Assembly (NCBI RefSeq): GCF_028771845.1 | Contig: NZ_CP118270.1 | Location: 4,092,001 to 4,156,000, forward strand | Direction of reading: 5' to 3' | Length of the DNA: 64,000 nt | Origin: Paenibacillus marchantiae | GTDB taxonomy: Bacteria > Bacillota > Bacilli > Paenibacillales > Paenibacillaceae | Shown here: in pieces, positions 47,885 through 57,032 of the stretch | How positions within the stretch are numbered: the stretch's first letter is position 1 | How the letters are laid out: each line of letters starts with the position of its first letter | Notes under the pieces: model-generated | Told to the model about the DNA's origin: nothing | The model's database searches: none | The model's input: the letters and a program-made list of their open reading frames with translations, nothing else | Made by a program: the position numbers and the translations under genes

Positions 47885-49414
47885 ATGGTAAAAAGCAATA
47901 AATTAGGCGTTATTCTTGCAGGCTTGCTGCTTGCCATTCTCATGGCTTCGATGGATAACACCATCGTAGCCACTGCAATTGGTACCATTGTGGGTGATCT
48001 TGGCGGATTTGATAAATTAATGTGGGTCACCTCTGCCTATATGGTTGCGGAGATGGCGGGTATGCCGATCTTCGGTAAACTATCGGATATGTATGGCCGC
48101 AAGCGATTTTTCATTTTTGGAATCATTGTATTTATGATTGGTTCTGCATTGTGCGGGACAGCGGATTCTATCATTCAGCTCAGCATTTATCGTGCGATTC
48201 AAGGAATCGGCGGCGGAGCGTTGATGCCGATCGCATTTACCATTATGTTCGATGTCGTTCCCGCAGACAAACGGGGTAAAGTGGGGGGACTATTTGGTGC
48301 AGTCTTTGGTTTATCCAGTATTTTCGGACCACTTCTCGGAGCCTATCTCACTGATTACATTCATTGGTCCTGGATTTTCTATATCAACCTGCCACTTGGT
48401 CTGATCGCCTTTGTCATGATTGCATTCTTCTATAAAGAATCCGTAGAGCATTCCAAACAGAAAATTGACTATTTTGGCGCATTCACACTGGTAGCTTCCA
48501 TCGTGTGTCTCATGTTTGCACTTGAACTTGGAGGCAAGGAATATGCCTGGAATTCCAGTATGATCGTGGGTTTGTTTGCCTCGTTCGCCGTGCTGATAAC
48601 TGCATTTGTGTTCATAGAGCGGCGTGTGGCAGAACCAATTATTACATTCAGCATGTTCAAAAACCGGCTGTATTCCACGAGTAATCTAATGGCTATATTT
48701 AGCGGTGCAGCCTTTATTACAGCTTCCATCTATATCCCCATTTATATTCAGGGCGTACTTGGTGGATCAGCTACCAACTCCGGTCTGGTTCTGCTGCCGA
48801 TGATGCTTGGATCAGTTGTAACAGCTGCGGGTGGAGGAGCCATGCTTACCAAGCTCAGATACCGCTCCATCATGTTACCCACACTTGCGCTGCTGGTCAT
48901 TGGTATCGCCTTGCTGACAACGTTAACGACGGATTCCTCCCGATTTATGGTGACCATTTTCATGATTCTGGTTGGTCTGGGCATTGGGTCTTCGTTCTCT
49001 GTATTGAGCAATGCAGCCATTCACGGTTTCTCAGCAAGACAGCGCGGTTCTGCCAGCTCAACCCTTAACTTCAATAGGGAACTCGGTATGACGTTAGGAA
49101 TTACGGTATTTGGTATCGTACAGAGTCACGTATTTGCAAGTAAATTGGTTTCCTTCTTTGGAAATAGTAATGGTAGTGAGCAGGGTGGTGGCGTGAATCT
49201 GAGTGATCCTAGCTTAGTCCTAAAACCGGACACTCGTGCTGATATTCCTGCGCCAATGTTGGATAAGATTACAGAAGCATTGTCCTCATCCATCGTTCAT
49301 ACGTTTGCCTGGGCCATCATTCCGGCCGTTATTGCTCTATTGGCTGCTTGGTTTATGAGTAAGGAAAAATTTGACCCTGCATCCGAGTCAGATGAATATT
49401 TAGCTTCACACTAG
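47885..49414 (+). CDS. DHA2-family MFS drug exporter
   Basis: 509 residues with 14 predicted helices. The DHA2/EmrB-QacA pattern is clear: ASMDNTIVATAIGTI in helix 1, motif A GKLSDMYGRKR, motif C-like GLSSIFGPLLGAYL, and a long loop near 430-460. Proton-driven export of cationic or aromatic drugs is expected. AAGGGG lies before ATG 47885, 27 nt after the UvrA-like stop. Together they suggest combined DNA protection and efflux against one class of compounds. Confidence 0.92.
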   Translation: MVKSNKLGVILAGLLLAILMASMDNTIVATAIGTIVGDLGGFDKLMWVTSAYMVAEMAGMPIFGKLSDMYGRKRFFIFGIIVFMIGSALCGTADSIIQLSIYRAIQGIGGGALMPIAFTIMFDVVPADKRGKVGGLFGAVFGLSSIFGPLLGAYLTDYIHWSWIFYINLPLGLIAFVMIAFFYKESVEHSKQKIDYFGAFTLVASIVCLMFALELGGKEYAWNSSMIVGLFASFAVLITAFVFIERRVAEPIITFSMFKNRLYSTSNLMAIFSGAAFITASIYIPIYIQGVLGGSATNSGLVLLPMMLGSVVTAAGGGAMLTKLRYRSIMLPTLALLVIGIALLTTLTTDSSRFMVTIFMILVGLGIGSSFSVLSNAAIHGFSARQRGSASSTLNFNRELGMTLGITVFGIVQSHVFASKLVSFFGNSNGSEQGGGVNLSDPSLVLKPDTRADIPAPMLDKITEALSSSIVHTFAWAIIPAVIALLAAWFMSKEKFDPASESDEYLASH

Positions 49415-49480
49415 CAAGACTATGTAATGGATTTGTGTGCACGATATGACAATATGTTCTTATCAAAGGAGACCTACGTT

Positions 49481-50236
49481 ATGTCTGAACAAAATGGAAA
49501 AGTAATCATTATCACCGGCGGAGCGAGTGGTATTGGTAAAGAAACAGCGCTTCAGCTTTCGGATCTGGGTGCAACGATTGTTGTAGCAGACTATAACGAA
49601 GAGGGTGCCAAAAAGCTTGCATCTGAGATTGAAGCAGGTGGTGGCACAGCCGGAGCATACAAAGTGGACGTGTCTAAAGGAGACGAGATCAAAGCCCTGA
49701 TCGACTGGACCGTAGAGAAATACGGAACATTGAGCGGTATTTTCAACAACGCGGGCATTGGACTCGTGAAGCCATTTCTGGAGATGGACCCGGAATCCTA
49801 TCACAGAGTAATCGATGTTGACCAGCACAGTGTCTATTACGGTATGTATTATGGCGCCAAAAAAATGGTTGAACTGAATGTACAAGGCACCATCGTAAAT
49901 ACAGCATCGATCTATGGAAGCATTGCCGCTGTGGGAAGCTTTAACTACAATGCAGCCAAGGCAGCTGTCGTGATGATGTCCAAATCCGGTGCTTTGGAAC
50001 TTGCCGAACATGGTATTCGTGTGGTTGGTGTAGCGCCAGGCTTTATTGAGACACCGATTTTGGGTGATGACAGAGCGATGAAAGATGCGCTTGCCACCCA
50101 ACATATGCGCGGAGAGCTCATTCAACCGGAGAAAGTTGCGAGTGTTGTAGCCTTCCTGTTCAGTGACGCTGCCAGTGCAGTGAATGGTACAACGGTTGCG
50201 GTAGATGATGGATTCCTCAGCTTCAAAACAAAATAA
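49481..50236 (+). CDS. Short-chain dehydrogenase/reductase
   Basis: 251 residues. Classical SDR: nucleotide loop TGGASGIGKE, NNAG at ~90, catalytic Ser in NTASIYGS and Y156xxxK160 in FNYNAAKAA, and the family-typical GFIETPIL segment. VADYNEEGA (Asp after beta-2) indicates NAD rather than NADP. Substrate unknown; as the third gene of the MarR-controlled unit it may reduce or oxidise the compound that is exported. ATG 49481 has AAAGGAG upstream. A strong terminator follows 45 nt later. Confidence 0.92.
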   Translation: MSEQNGKVIIITGGASGIGKETALQLSDLGATIVVADYNEEGAKKLASEIEAGGGTAGAYKVDVSKGDEIKALIDWTVEKYGTLSGIFNNAGIGLVKPFLEMDPESYHRVIDVDQHSVYYGMYYGAKKMVELNVQGTIVNTASIYGSIAAVGSFNYNAAKAAVVMMSKSGALELAEHGIRVVGVAPGFIETPILGDDRAMKDALATQHMRGELIQPEKVASVVAFLFSDAASAVNGTTVAVDDGFLSFKTK

Positions 50237-50281
50237 GATTTGAGCAGTAAGGTAGTGCAGTCCGTCTCTGAAAAATAAAAG

Positions 50282-50328
50282 AAAAAACGGTGCAGAACGA
50301 ATAAATCGTTCTGCACCGTTTTTTTTGC
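50282..50328 (+). terminator. Terminator of the UvrA-like/MFS/SDR operon
   Basis: AAAAAACGGTGCAGAACGA-ATAAA-TCGTTCTGCACCGTTTTTTT, a long perfect stem. Confidence 0.95.
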
Positions 50329-50425
50329 AATCAATATAAGAAGAGTATTTATTATGAAAATAATTCTATATAGTCATCCCGGGAGTTCAGAGATCATGAT
50401 ACAATAAGCAGGCATGCGTCTTTTA

Positions 50426-50596
50426 TCATTTTGTGGTGTCATAGACAATACGCACACCGAGAGAGCCATAGCTCTCTTCTTTGTAGTGACATTGGGAGCA
50501 TGTTTTTGTAGCGCATAACGCATCACTGTGAACTTGTAATTTTTCGTTGCACTGCGGGCATTTATTTTCAAAAAGAGTCTTCAACACGTTAAACAT
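50426..50596 (-). CDS. Small zinc-ribbon protein
   Basis: 56 residues: MFNVLKTLFENKCPQCNEKL then a CATKTCSQCHYKEE segment. The two CxxC pairs (Cys13/Cys16 and Cys33/Cys36) make a classic four-Cys zinc ribbon, followed by YGSLGVRIVYDT. The start ATG 50596 has only a weak GAGTGA site. A longer open frame on the same strand (50374-50571) overlaps it, but has no ribosome site and no recognisable pattern, so it is treated as a shadow. Function unknown; likely a conserved zinc-binding housekeeping or regulatory peptide. Confidence 0.72.
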   Translation of the reverse strand: MFNVLKTLFENKCPQCNEKLQVHSDALCATKTCSQCHYKEESYGSLGVRIVYDTTK

Positions 50597-50710
50597 GCTT
50601 AATCACTCATTTCGGATTAATTTACTTGGTTTTTATTATAGCCGATTATTTTAACTGCGTATACTGTTTTTTGCATCATTTTTTACACCGCAAGAAAGGA
50701 AGAAAAACCG

Positions 50711-51508
50711 ATGGATACTCTGCTTTTTGTCATCATGTTTATACTGGGTCTGGTCGGTTCCTTCTTCTCCGGTTTGTTGGGTATAGGTGGAGCCATAATT
50801 AATTACCCGCTGTTGTTGTATGTACCTTCTCTCATGGGGCTGGAACCGTTCTCGGCACATGAGGTGTCGTCGATCAGCATGTTTCAGGTGTTTTTTGCCT
50901 CGCTCGCTGGTGTGATTGCCTACCTTAGAAGAGCAGGGAACGGGAAAAAGAGCGAAGTTCTCATTCATAAAGGTCTGGTGGCTTACATGGGCTCCAGTAT
51001 TCTGGTCGGAAGTCTGATTGGCGGCTTCATATCCGGTCACCTGAATGGAGAAGTCATCAATCTGATCTATGGCATTCTGGCCATTATCGCGATTGTACTT
51101 ATGCTGATTCCCGGTAAGGGAACAGAAGGCTCGGCTGGTCAGGTGACATTTAACACATATGTTGCGGCGGGATCGGCTTTTGCCGTAGGGATCGTGTCGG
51201 GAATTGTCGGTGCGGGTGGTGCTTTTATATTGATTCCGATCATGCTCACCGTGCTTAAGATCCCTACCCGGACGACCATTGCTTCTTCGCTTGCGATTGT
51301 GTTCATCTCCGCCATTGGTGGGGTGGTGGGAAAAATTCTGGGTGGGGACATTCCGTTGGAGCCCATCATTTATACGGTTATCGGGAGTCTGCTCGGTGCT
51401 TCACTCGGTTCCAAAGTGAGTTCAATGATTAATGTGAGACTGCTTCGGTATGGACTGATGGTTCTTATCGCCATTACAGCAGTGAAGGTATGGTCTTCGA
51501 TTTTGTAA
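50711..51508 (+). CDS. TauE/SafE-family sulfite/organosulfur exporter
   Basis: 265 residues with about eight membrane helices. Two TauE/SafE repeats are visible: LGLVGSFFSGLLGIGGAIIN at ~13-32 and VGIVSGIVGAGGAFILIP at ~158-175, each with the Gly-rich SGxxGxGG motif. It should export sulfite, sulfoacetate or similar anions. AAAGGAAG precedes ATG 50711. Not obviously linked to its neighbours. Confidence 0.9.
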   Translation: MDTLLFVIMFILGLVGSFFSGLLGIGGAIINYPLLLYVPSLMGLEPFSAHEVSSISMFQVFFASLAGVIAYLRRAGNGKKSEVLIHKGLVAYMGSSILVGSLIGGFISGHLNGEVINLIYGILAIIAIVLMLIPGKGTEGSAGQVTFNTYVAAGSAFAVGIVSGIVGAGGAFILIPIMLTVLKIPTRTTIASSLAIVFISAIGGVVGKILGGDIPLEPIIYTVIGSLLGASLGSKVSSMINVRLLRYGLMVLIAITAVKVWSSIL

Positions 51509-51697
51509 AACCACATAGGATTGAAGCGTCTATGACGATTTCGTAACCAAACGGATGGAATGCCGTATAAAGGTTATGAACATGAGCTGGCGAATTTGTT
51601 GTTGCATGAATTCACATCAGTTTTCGTCCATGGAGCACCCTCAAACTCCTTTCATGGATACATGTTTAACATTATGAGAAGTTGAGGTATCCATCCT

Positions 51698-54082
51698 ATG
51701 AATAACGTACTCACAGATCAGGCTGATGCAGGATATCGGTTGGCTGAGCAGAAGGCAGCTCAGTATTTTACTTCTCTTCATGAACAACTTCTGAATAACA
51801 CGTATACCACTGCACTTACGCAAGATATTCACTTGTGGCAAAAAAAACATATTCAACCTTTTTCCTGGTTATCTTTTTTATCACCAAGTCAAAGAAAACC
51901 GGATTCCCGGGATGCTCATAGATATATCCATTGGCTTAATGTTACAGGCAAACTGGATGATTACTTGGATCGCAGTATTTCTTACATTTATATGCGAGAT
52001 CTGGGCAAAGCCCTGGACTCCTTGGATACCCAAGCACGCATTCAGCGTGTCGCTCAGGATACCAAAGCGTATTTTATGCGTTCAAATACAACCCACCGCA
52101 AGGGAAGCCCGAATTATATCAGTCTGGCCGCTTTGTATCGCTGGGCCCAGAAGGAGAACGTGGAAACAGCTGTTATCTGGGTGATCAGCAAATTGAAAAA
52201 TGTTGCTTCCAATATTCCCAAAGAACTGGATTCAGAACAGGCACAGCGCAAGCTGCTCAAGATCATTCTTGGTGTTGTTCTGCATGTGAACGATGATATG
52301 AATGATGAGACTCCCCAGGTAGAACGTTCCGAGAGGCTGGACGCTGCGATTAGGCTCGGTTATTCTTACGGATTGACCTATCCATTTATTGATGACCTGC
52401 TTGATTCGCAGGCGTTGACTGCGCAAGAGAAGGAACAGTATTCTCTCTTAATTCGCAATGCGCTTCTCACCGGGATTGTGCCGGATATTGGCGAATGGAA
52501 GGGAGACAATCTCAAAGTCATTCAATATGTTCATGCCGAGCTGCGTGATGCGTTCGAGTATATCAAGAACTACCAGCGCCCTGAGACGCAGCGCACATTC
52601 TTCGAGCAATCCTATGTATTCTTTCAATCTCAGGAAATAGACCGTGCCAAGAAACTAACGAACGCGAATTATTCTAATGAAGAACTTTATATTCCAATCA
52701 TTATTAAATCCTCATCCTCCAGACTCATTGTTCGTTCCGTGCTCAGTGCATCTGCGGATGAAGGTTTTGATCTGCGGACATTCTACTATGGCATTTATAA
52801 TCAGCTCGCGGACGATTTCGCTGATATGTTTGACGATATGGAGGAGGAGGCAGTAACTCCTTATACTTACTATCTGAAGTATCGTGACCTGCGGCCCGAT
52901 CTGATCAATCCGTATGAACTATACTGGGCGGTTATCTCTTATCTGATTCATGAGGTGTACCATTCAGATGCGAAGACCCGGGAGGTCATACTGGATCGGG
53001 CTATTAATGGTCTTAAGCGTTGTAGAGAGCGTTTGGGTCAAGAACAATACAACGAAGTGATGAACATCTTTGCCTCCGGACAACCTGAATTCAATCGCCT
53101 CATTCAGCAAATGGTGCGAAAAGCCGATGATGTGGATTTCCTGGATAAATTGCTGCGGGATCAGGTCATCCTTCAATTGCAGAATGACAAGCAGGAAAAA
53201 CAGGATTTTCTGGATACGATTCGCACGGTTCGTGAACAGATCAATATTGAATTGCAGATATCCAAGCCGGGTGGACTTCCGGAGATGAAAGGCACACTTA
53301 TTGATGCAGCGAATTACAGTTTACAAGGAGATGGAAAACGGCTAAGGCCCATCCTGACCTGGGTGATGGGTGTGCGCGAATATGGTCTGCATGAATCATC
53401 TATCATTCCTCTTCTAAGATCACTGGAATACATGCATACGGCTTCACTGATCTTTGATGATCTGCCGACCCAGGATAATGCTTCGACCAGGCGGGGGCGC
53501 TCTACCTTACATCAGGTGCATAACAGCGCAACAGCAGAATTGACAGGTTTATTTCTCATTCAAAAAGCCATTGGCGAGCAATCTTCCCTCAATCAGTTTG
53601 ATGCCGCAACCGTGCTTACCCTGATTCAATATTCCGCTGAAAAAGCAGAAGATATGTGTATGGGACAGGCGATGGATCTGAATGCCAAAGGCAAAGCATT
53701 GACCCTGGAACAATTGAACATGATCTGTTTCTACAAAACAGGTATTGCTTTCGAGGCTGCACTTGTGATGCCAGCCATTCTGGCTCAGGTGAAGGAAGTG
53801 GAGATTGCCTCCTTAAAGAAGTTTGCGTATCATGCAGGTATCGCCTTTCAAATTAAGGATGACCTGCTGGATCTGGAAGGAGATCATCAGGTACTCGGTA
53901 AACCGGCAGGTCAGGATGTACGGAACAACAGCTCAACCTTTGTATCCATTCTGGGTGAAGATGGCGCGAAGAAAGAGATGTGGGAGCACTATTGTCTCGC
54001 AACCGATGCGCTGAACGAAATGCCAAAGCCGATTTCTTTTCTAAGACATCTGTTGGATTACATCATTGGACGGGAGCGGTAA
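51698..54082 (+). CDS. Double-domain trans-isoprenyl diphosphate synthase (tandem or bifunctional prenyl/terpene synthase)
   Basis: 794 residues, more than twice the ~300 of a normal polyprenyl synthase. The C-terminal part (~520-794) is a canonical trans-isoprenyl synthase: GDGKRLRP (544-551), first Asp-rich motif DDLPTQD (587-593), second DDLLD (721-725). The N-terminal ~480 residues are not annotated by any motif I know, but carry YPFIDDLLD (229-236) and ADDFADMFDD (371-380). The spacing (~140) nearly equals that in the C-terminal half (~134), and the residues before the second motif align loosely. A degenerate second synthase or a terpene cyclase domain is therefore likely (inference). 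ATG 51698 has GAGG upstream, about 15 bases away, which is weak. No other isoprenoid gene is adjacent. Product unknown. Confidence 0.82.
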   Translation: MNNVLTDQADAGYRLAEQKAAQYFTSLHEQLLNNTYTTALTQDIHLWQKKHIQPFSWLSFLSPSQRKPDSRDAHRYIHWLNVTGKLDDYLDRSISYIYMRDLGKALDSLDTQARIQRVAQDTKAYFMRSNTTHRKGSPNYISLAALYRWAQKENVETAVIWVISKLKNVASNIPKELDSEQAQRKLLKIILGVVLHVNDDMNDETPQVERSERLDAAIRLGYSYGLTYPFIDDLLDSQALTAQEKEQYSLLIRNALLTGIVPDIGEWKGDNLKVIQYVHAELRDAFEYIKNYQRPETQRTFFEQSYVFFQSQEIDRAKKLTNANYSNEELYIPIIIKSSSSRLIVRSVLSASADEGFDLRTFYYGIYNQLADDFADMFDDMEEEAVTPYTYYLKYRDLRPDLINPYELYWAVISYLIHEVYHSDAKTREVILDRAINGLKRCRERLGQEQYNEVMNIFASGQPEFNRLIQQMVRKADDVDFLDKLLRDQVILQLQNDKQEKQDFLDTIRTVREQINIELQISKPGGLPEMKGTLIDAANYSLQGDGKRLRPILTWVMGVREYGLHESSIIPLLRSLEYMHTASLIFDDLPTQDNASTRRGRSTLHQVHNSATAELTGLFLIQKAIGEQSSLNQFDAATVLTLIQYSAEKAEDMCMGQAMDLNAKGKALTLEQLNMICFYKTGIAFEAALVMPAILAQVKEVEIASLKKFAYHAGIAFQIKDDLLDLEGDHQVLGKPAGQDVRNNSSTFVSILGEDGAKKEMWEHYCLATDALNEMPKPISFLRHLLDYIIGRER

Positions 54083-54148
54083 AATCGTTTCTGACTAAAA
54101 CCCATTCCCATGTGTTCAACATGGTTTATATGAAATGAAACAAAGTTG

Positions 54149-54187
54149 CCTGGATTCCATGCGAATAGAATCCAGGTCTATTCTGCT
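54149..54187 (+). terminator. Hairpin after the prenyl synthase gene
   Basis: CCTGGATTC-CATGCGAATA-GAATCCAGG followed by a T-rich but interrupted tail; a candidate terminator. Confidence 0.6.
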
Positions 54188-54284
54188 TTAATGACACAAA
54201 CGTTTAGAAAATGAGATGTTTCAACAATTAAAAATTCGGGTATTAAGCAAATATTGTGTTTATACACCAAAAGGAGAGCTTAAG

Positions 54285-56924
54285 ATGCAGGTTCAAAAGG
54301 TCGATCATCACGAATTGTTTGAGCAGATTTATAATCAAGCACCTATTGGGATTGCACTTGTTGCTCCAACAGGACAGTGGATGAAAGTGAATCCTGCTTT
54401 TTGCAGTATGCTGGGTTATACAGCTCAAGAATTAATCCATCTTCATTACCAGGAGATCACCCATCCCGATGATTTAGCACAGGATCTGATGTACGAGCGC
54501 GAACTGTGTGAAGGTAAATTGAGTGAGTACAAATACGAAAAGCGTTATATTCAGAAAAATGGAGATATTTTATGGATATCGCTGCATATATCATTGGCTC
54601 GAAACGAGGTCAGCGGTGAACCGTTGTATTTTATTTGCCACGTTGTAGATATTACGGATCATAAAACAACCGAACTAAAACTGCTTCAAACGGAAGAAAT
54701 GTTCAAACTTATTTCTGATAATGCACAAGAAATCATCTATATTGCGACCATTGACGGGATTTGTCGCTATTGTTCTCCTTCCATTTATAATCTGCTTGGT
54801 TATTCACCAGAAGAGGTGGTGGGCAAGAACAATACCGCTGTTTTCCACCCGCAGGACCTGGAACGTGTCTCGCAAATCGATTTGAGCACAGGTCATATGT
54901 TGAATCTGCAGGCTCGCCATAAAGATGGGCATTCTCTTTGGTTTGAGACCACCTATAAGGTTATCGGGGAGCCTGGGCAAGAACAACAAATCCTTGCCAT
55001 TGGTCGCGATATATCGGAGAGAAAGAAACATGAGGAAATTAGTGCAGAGGCTGAACGGATAGCCATGATCGGCAGTTGGGAGTGGAACATGCTGAGTGGC
55101 CATGTTTCCATGTCCGATCAGATATACGAGATGTTTGAAATTGATAACAACAAGCAGTATATGGCTAGCGATATCTTTGCATTCATGGAACAGGCGGAGG
55201 AGCAGCGGTTGAAGGACTGTATTGAATGGGTGAAAACAGGCCAACCGCTTGATTTTGAATATCGGCATTTGGGCTCAGCTGGTAAAGAAAAGTATATTCA
55301 TCTGCGAGGGTTAGTTACTTTTGATGAGCATCAACAACCGATTCAGCTGAACGGAACTTTGCAGGATATTACGGAGCGTAAACTCGTCGAATTTAAACTT
55401 CAGGAATCGGTGGAACGTTATACTTCACTCAAAAAATATAATCATGATGCCATCATTTCTTTTGATATGGACGGCAATATCATAAATGCCAACCCGGTAG
55501 CTATGAAAATGACTGGATGCCCGGTTGTGGAAATGATTGGAACAAGTATATGTCGGTTTATCGGACCTTACCATCTAGGATTGATTCTAAATAGCCAGTA
55601 TGAGATGGCTGAAAAAGAAATGAATGCCGTTCAGCACGTAAATGGTTCAGAGACAGAAGTTTTGGCAACGCTTGCGCCAATCATTATTAATGATAAAAAC
55701 GTAGGGTTCTACCTCATTGCCAAAGATATAACTGAACAGAAAAAGCTTCTTGTAGCCAAAGAGACTGCCGAACGAATGAATAAGGCCAAAAGTGAGTTTT
55801 TGGCGATGATGAGCCATGAGATCCGTACACCTATGAACGGCGTGATTGGGATGACGGATTTGCTTCTGGATACGCCTGGTCTTAGCGGAGAACAAAAGGA
55901 ATACATTGAAATCATCCAAAAAAGTGGGGATTCGTTGCTTGCGATTATCAATGATATTCTGGACTTTTCCAAAATAGAGTCGGGTAAAACCGATCTGGTG
56001 GATGAGCCCTTTGATCTTAAGGAAATTGTGACAGAGACGGTTAATATCGTAACGCCAATGATTCGGGAGAAACAGTTGGATCTTCGTTTAAGCCTGGATG
56101 AAGCCATTCCTGTTCCTTTGTTCGGAGATGCTTACCGTCTAAAACAGGTCCTAACCAACATTATTGGTAATGCAGTAAAGTTCACCCCGGAAGGCAGTAT
56201 TGAGATCGAGGTGAAGGTTACCGGACAAGAATACAATGACGTTCAATTTCAGTTCAAGGTGAAGGATACAGGGATTGGAATTCCAGTGGAGAAAAGAAAG
56301 CATTTATTCGAAGCCTTCTACCAATTGGAGAATTTCATGACGCGCAAGCCTCAAGGTACTGGACTTGGACTGGCCATCAGCAAGAAGCTTGTAGAGCTTA
56401 TGCACGGTGATATTTGGATTGAAGAGTCCGACGATCCGGGGACTACCTTTATGTTTACGGTGTCGTTTAAAGCCAGCAACATGGAGGAGTTCAACAGATA
56501 CGATTTACAACAGAAAAAGAATAAAACAGATCAACTTCGAATTCTAATTGCCGAGGACAATGAGGTGAACCAGCTTGTTCTGCGTCGGATGATTGAGAAG
56601 AAGGGACATCTTGTCGATTATGTAGTGAATGGAATAGAGGCAGTGGAAGCTGTCAAAAGAAGTGCGTACGATATTGTGTTTATGGATGTGCACATGCCTC
56701 GACTGAATGGATTCGAAGCGACCAAAGCCATTAAGGAATTAATGCGGCCAGAGGCATGCCCTTATATTGTTGCGGTTACTGCGAACGCAGTTCGTGGGGA
56801 TATGGACAAATGTCTGAAGGCTGGAATGGATGCGTATGTAAGCAAACCAATTAAAAGTGAATCCATTATGCAAGTGATGGAGGAATTCTACAAAATAAAG
56901 AAATATCCCACTACTTACAATTGA
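54285..56924 (+). CDS. PAS-domain hybrid sensor histidine kinase/response regulator
   Basis: 879 residues, no membrane segment. Four PAS domains in a row (~11-125, 136-246, 255-365, 376-485), each ending with a DIT/DIS-E-K PAC tail. Then HisKA with phospho-His511 in MMSHEIRTPMNGV, HATPase_c (NIIGNAVKFTPEG, DTGIGIP, GTGLGLAI) and a C-terminal receiver with DNE (758-760), phospho-Asp801 in FMDVHMPRLNG, Thr832 and K854. A cytoplasmic sensor, perhaps of redox or small ligands. AAGGAG before ATG 54285; the frame extends upstream without a ribosome site. No HPt or output regulator is next to it. Confidence 0.92.
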   Translation: MQVQKVDHHELFEQIYNQAPIGIALVAPTGQWMKVNPAFCSMLGYTAQELIHLHYQEITHPDDLAQDLMYERELCEGKLSEYKYEKRYIQKNGDILWISLHISLARNEVSGEPLYFICHVVDITDHKTTELKLLQTEEMFKLISDNAQEIIYIATIDGICRYCSPSIYNLLGYSPEEVVGKNNTAVFHPQDLERVSQIDLSTGHMLNLQARHKDGHSLWFETTYKVIGEPGQEQQILAIGRDISERKKHEEISAEAERIAMIGSWEWNMLSGHVSMSDQIYEMFEIDNNKQYMASDIFAFMEQAEEQRLKDCIEWVKTGQPLDFEYRHLGSAGKEKYIHLRGLVTFDEHQQPIQLNGTLQDITERKLVEFKLQESVERYTSLKKYNHDAIISFDMDGNIINANPVAMKMTGCPVVEMIGTSICRFIGPYHLGLILNSQYEMAEKEMNAVQHVNGSETEVLATLAPIIINDKNVGFYLIAKDITEQKKLLVAKETAERMNKAKSEFLAMMSHEIRTPMNGVIGMTDLLLDTPGLSGEQKEYIEIIQKSGDSLLAIINDILDFSKIESGKTDLVDEPFDLKEIVTETVNIVTPMIREKQLDLRLSLDEAIPVPLFGDAYRLKQVLTNIIGNAVKFTPEGSIEIEVKVTGQEYNDVQFQFKVKDTGIGIPVEKRKHLFEAFYQLENFMTRKPQGTGLGLAISKKLVELMHGDIWIEESDDPGTTFMFTVSFKASNMEEFNRYDLQQKKNKTDQLRILIAEDNEVNQLVLRRMIEKKGHLVDYVVNGIEAVEAVKRSAYDIVFMDVHMPRLNGFEATKAIKELMRPEACPYIVAVTANAVRGDMDKCLKAGMDAYVSKPIKSESIMQVMEEFYKIKKYPTTYN

Positions 56925-56965
56925 ATTCAACATTCCGTAGGAACGGATTCTTGATTGGCAATGGA

Positions 56966-57004
56966 GCCGCTAACTTATCCATGGATACGTTAACGGCCTT
57001 TTTG
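56966..57004 (+). terminator. Terminator after the hybrid kinase gene
   Basis: GCCG-C-TAAC-TT-ATC-CATG-GAT-AC-GTTA-A-CGGC followed by CTTTTT. Confidence 0.75.
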
Positions 57005-57032
57005 CTATTGTCCCATTCCGGGAATGACTAAA

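Noticed and set aside
49463..50125. 220-codon open frame on the minus strand
   Set aside because: Antisense to the SDR gene whose motifs are unambiguous; Cys/His-rich composition is typical of a reverse-frame shadow.
50374..50571. 65-codon minus-strand frame
   Set aside because: Overlaps the four-Cys zinc-ribbon gene in another frame; no motif and no ribosome site.
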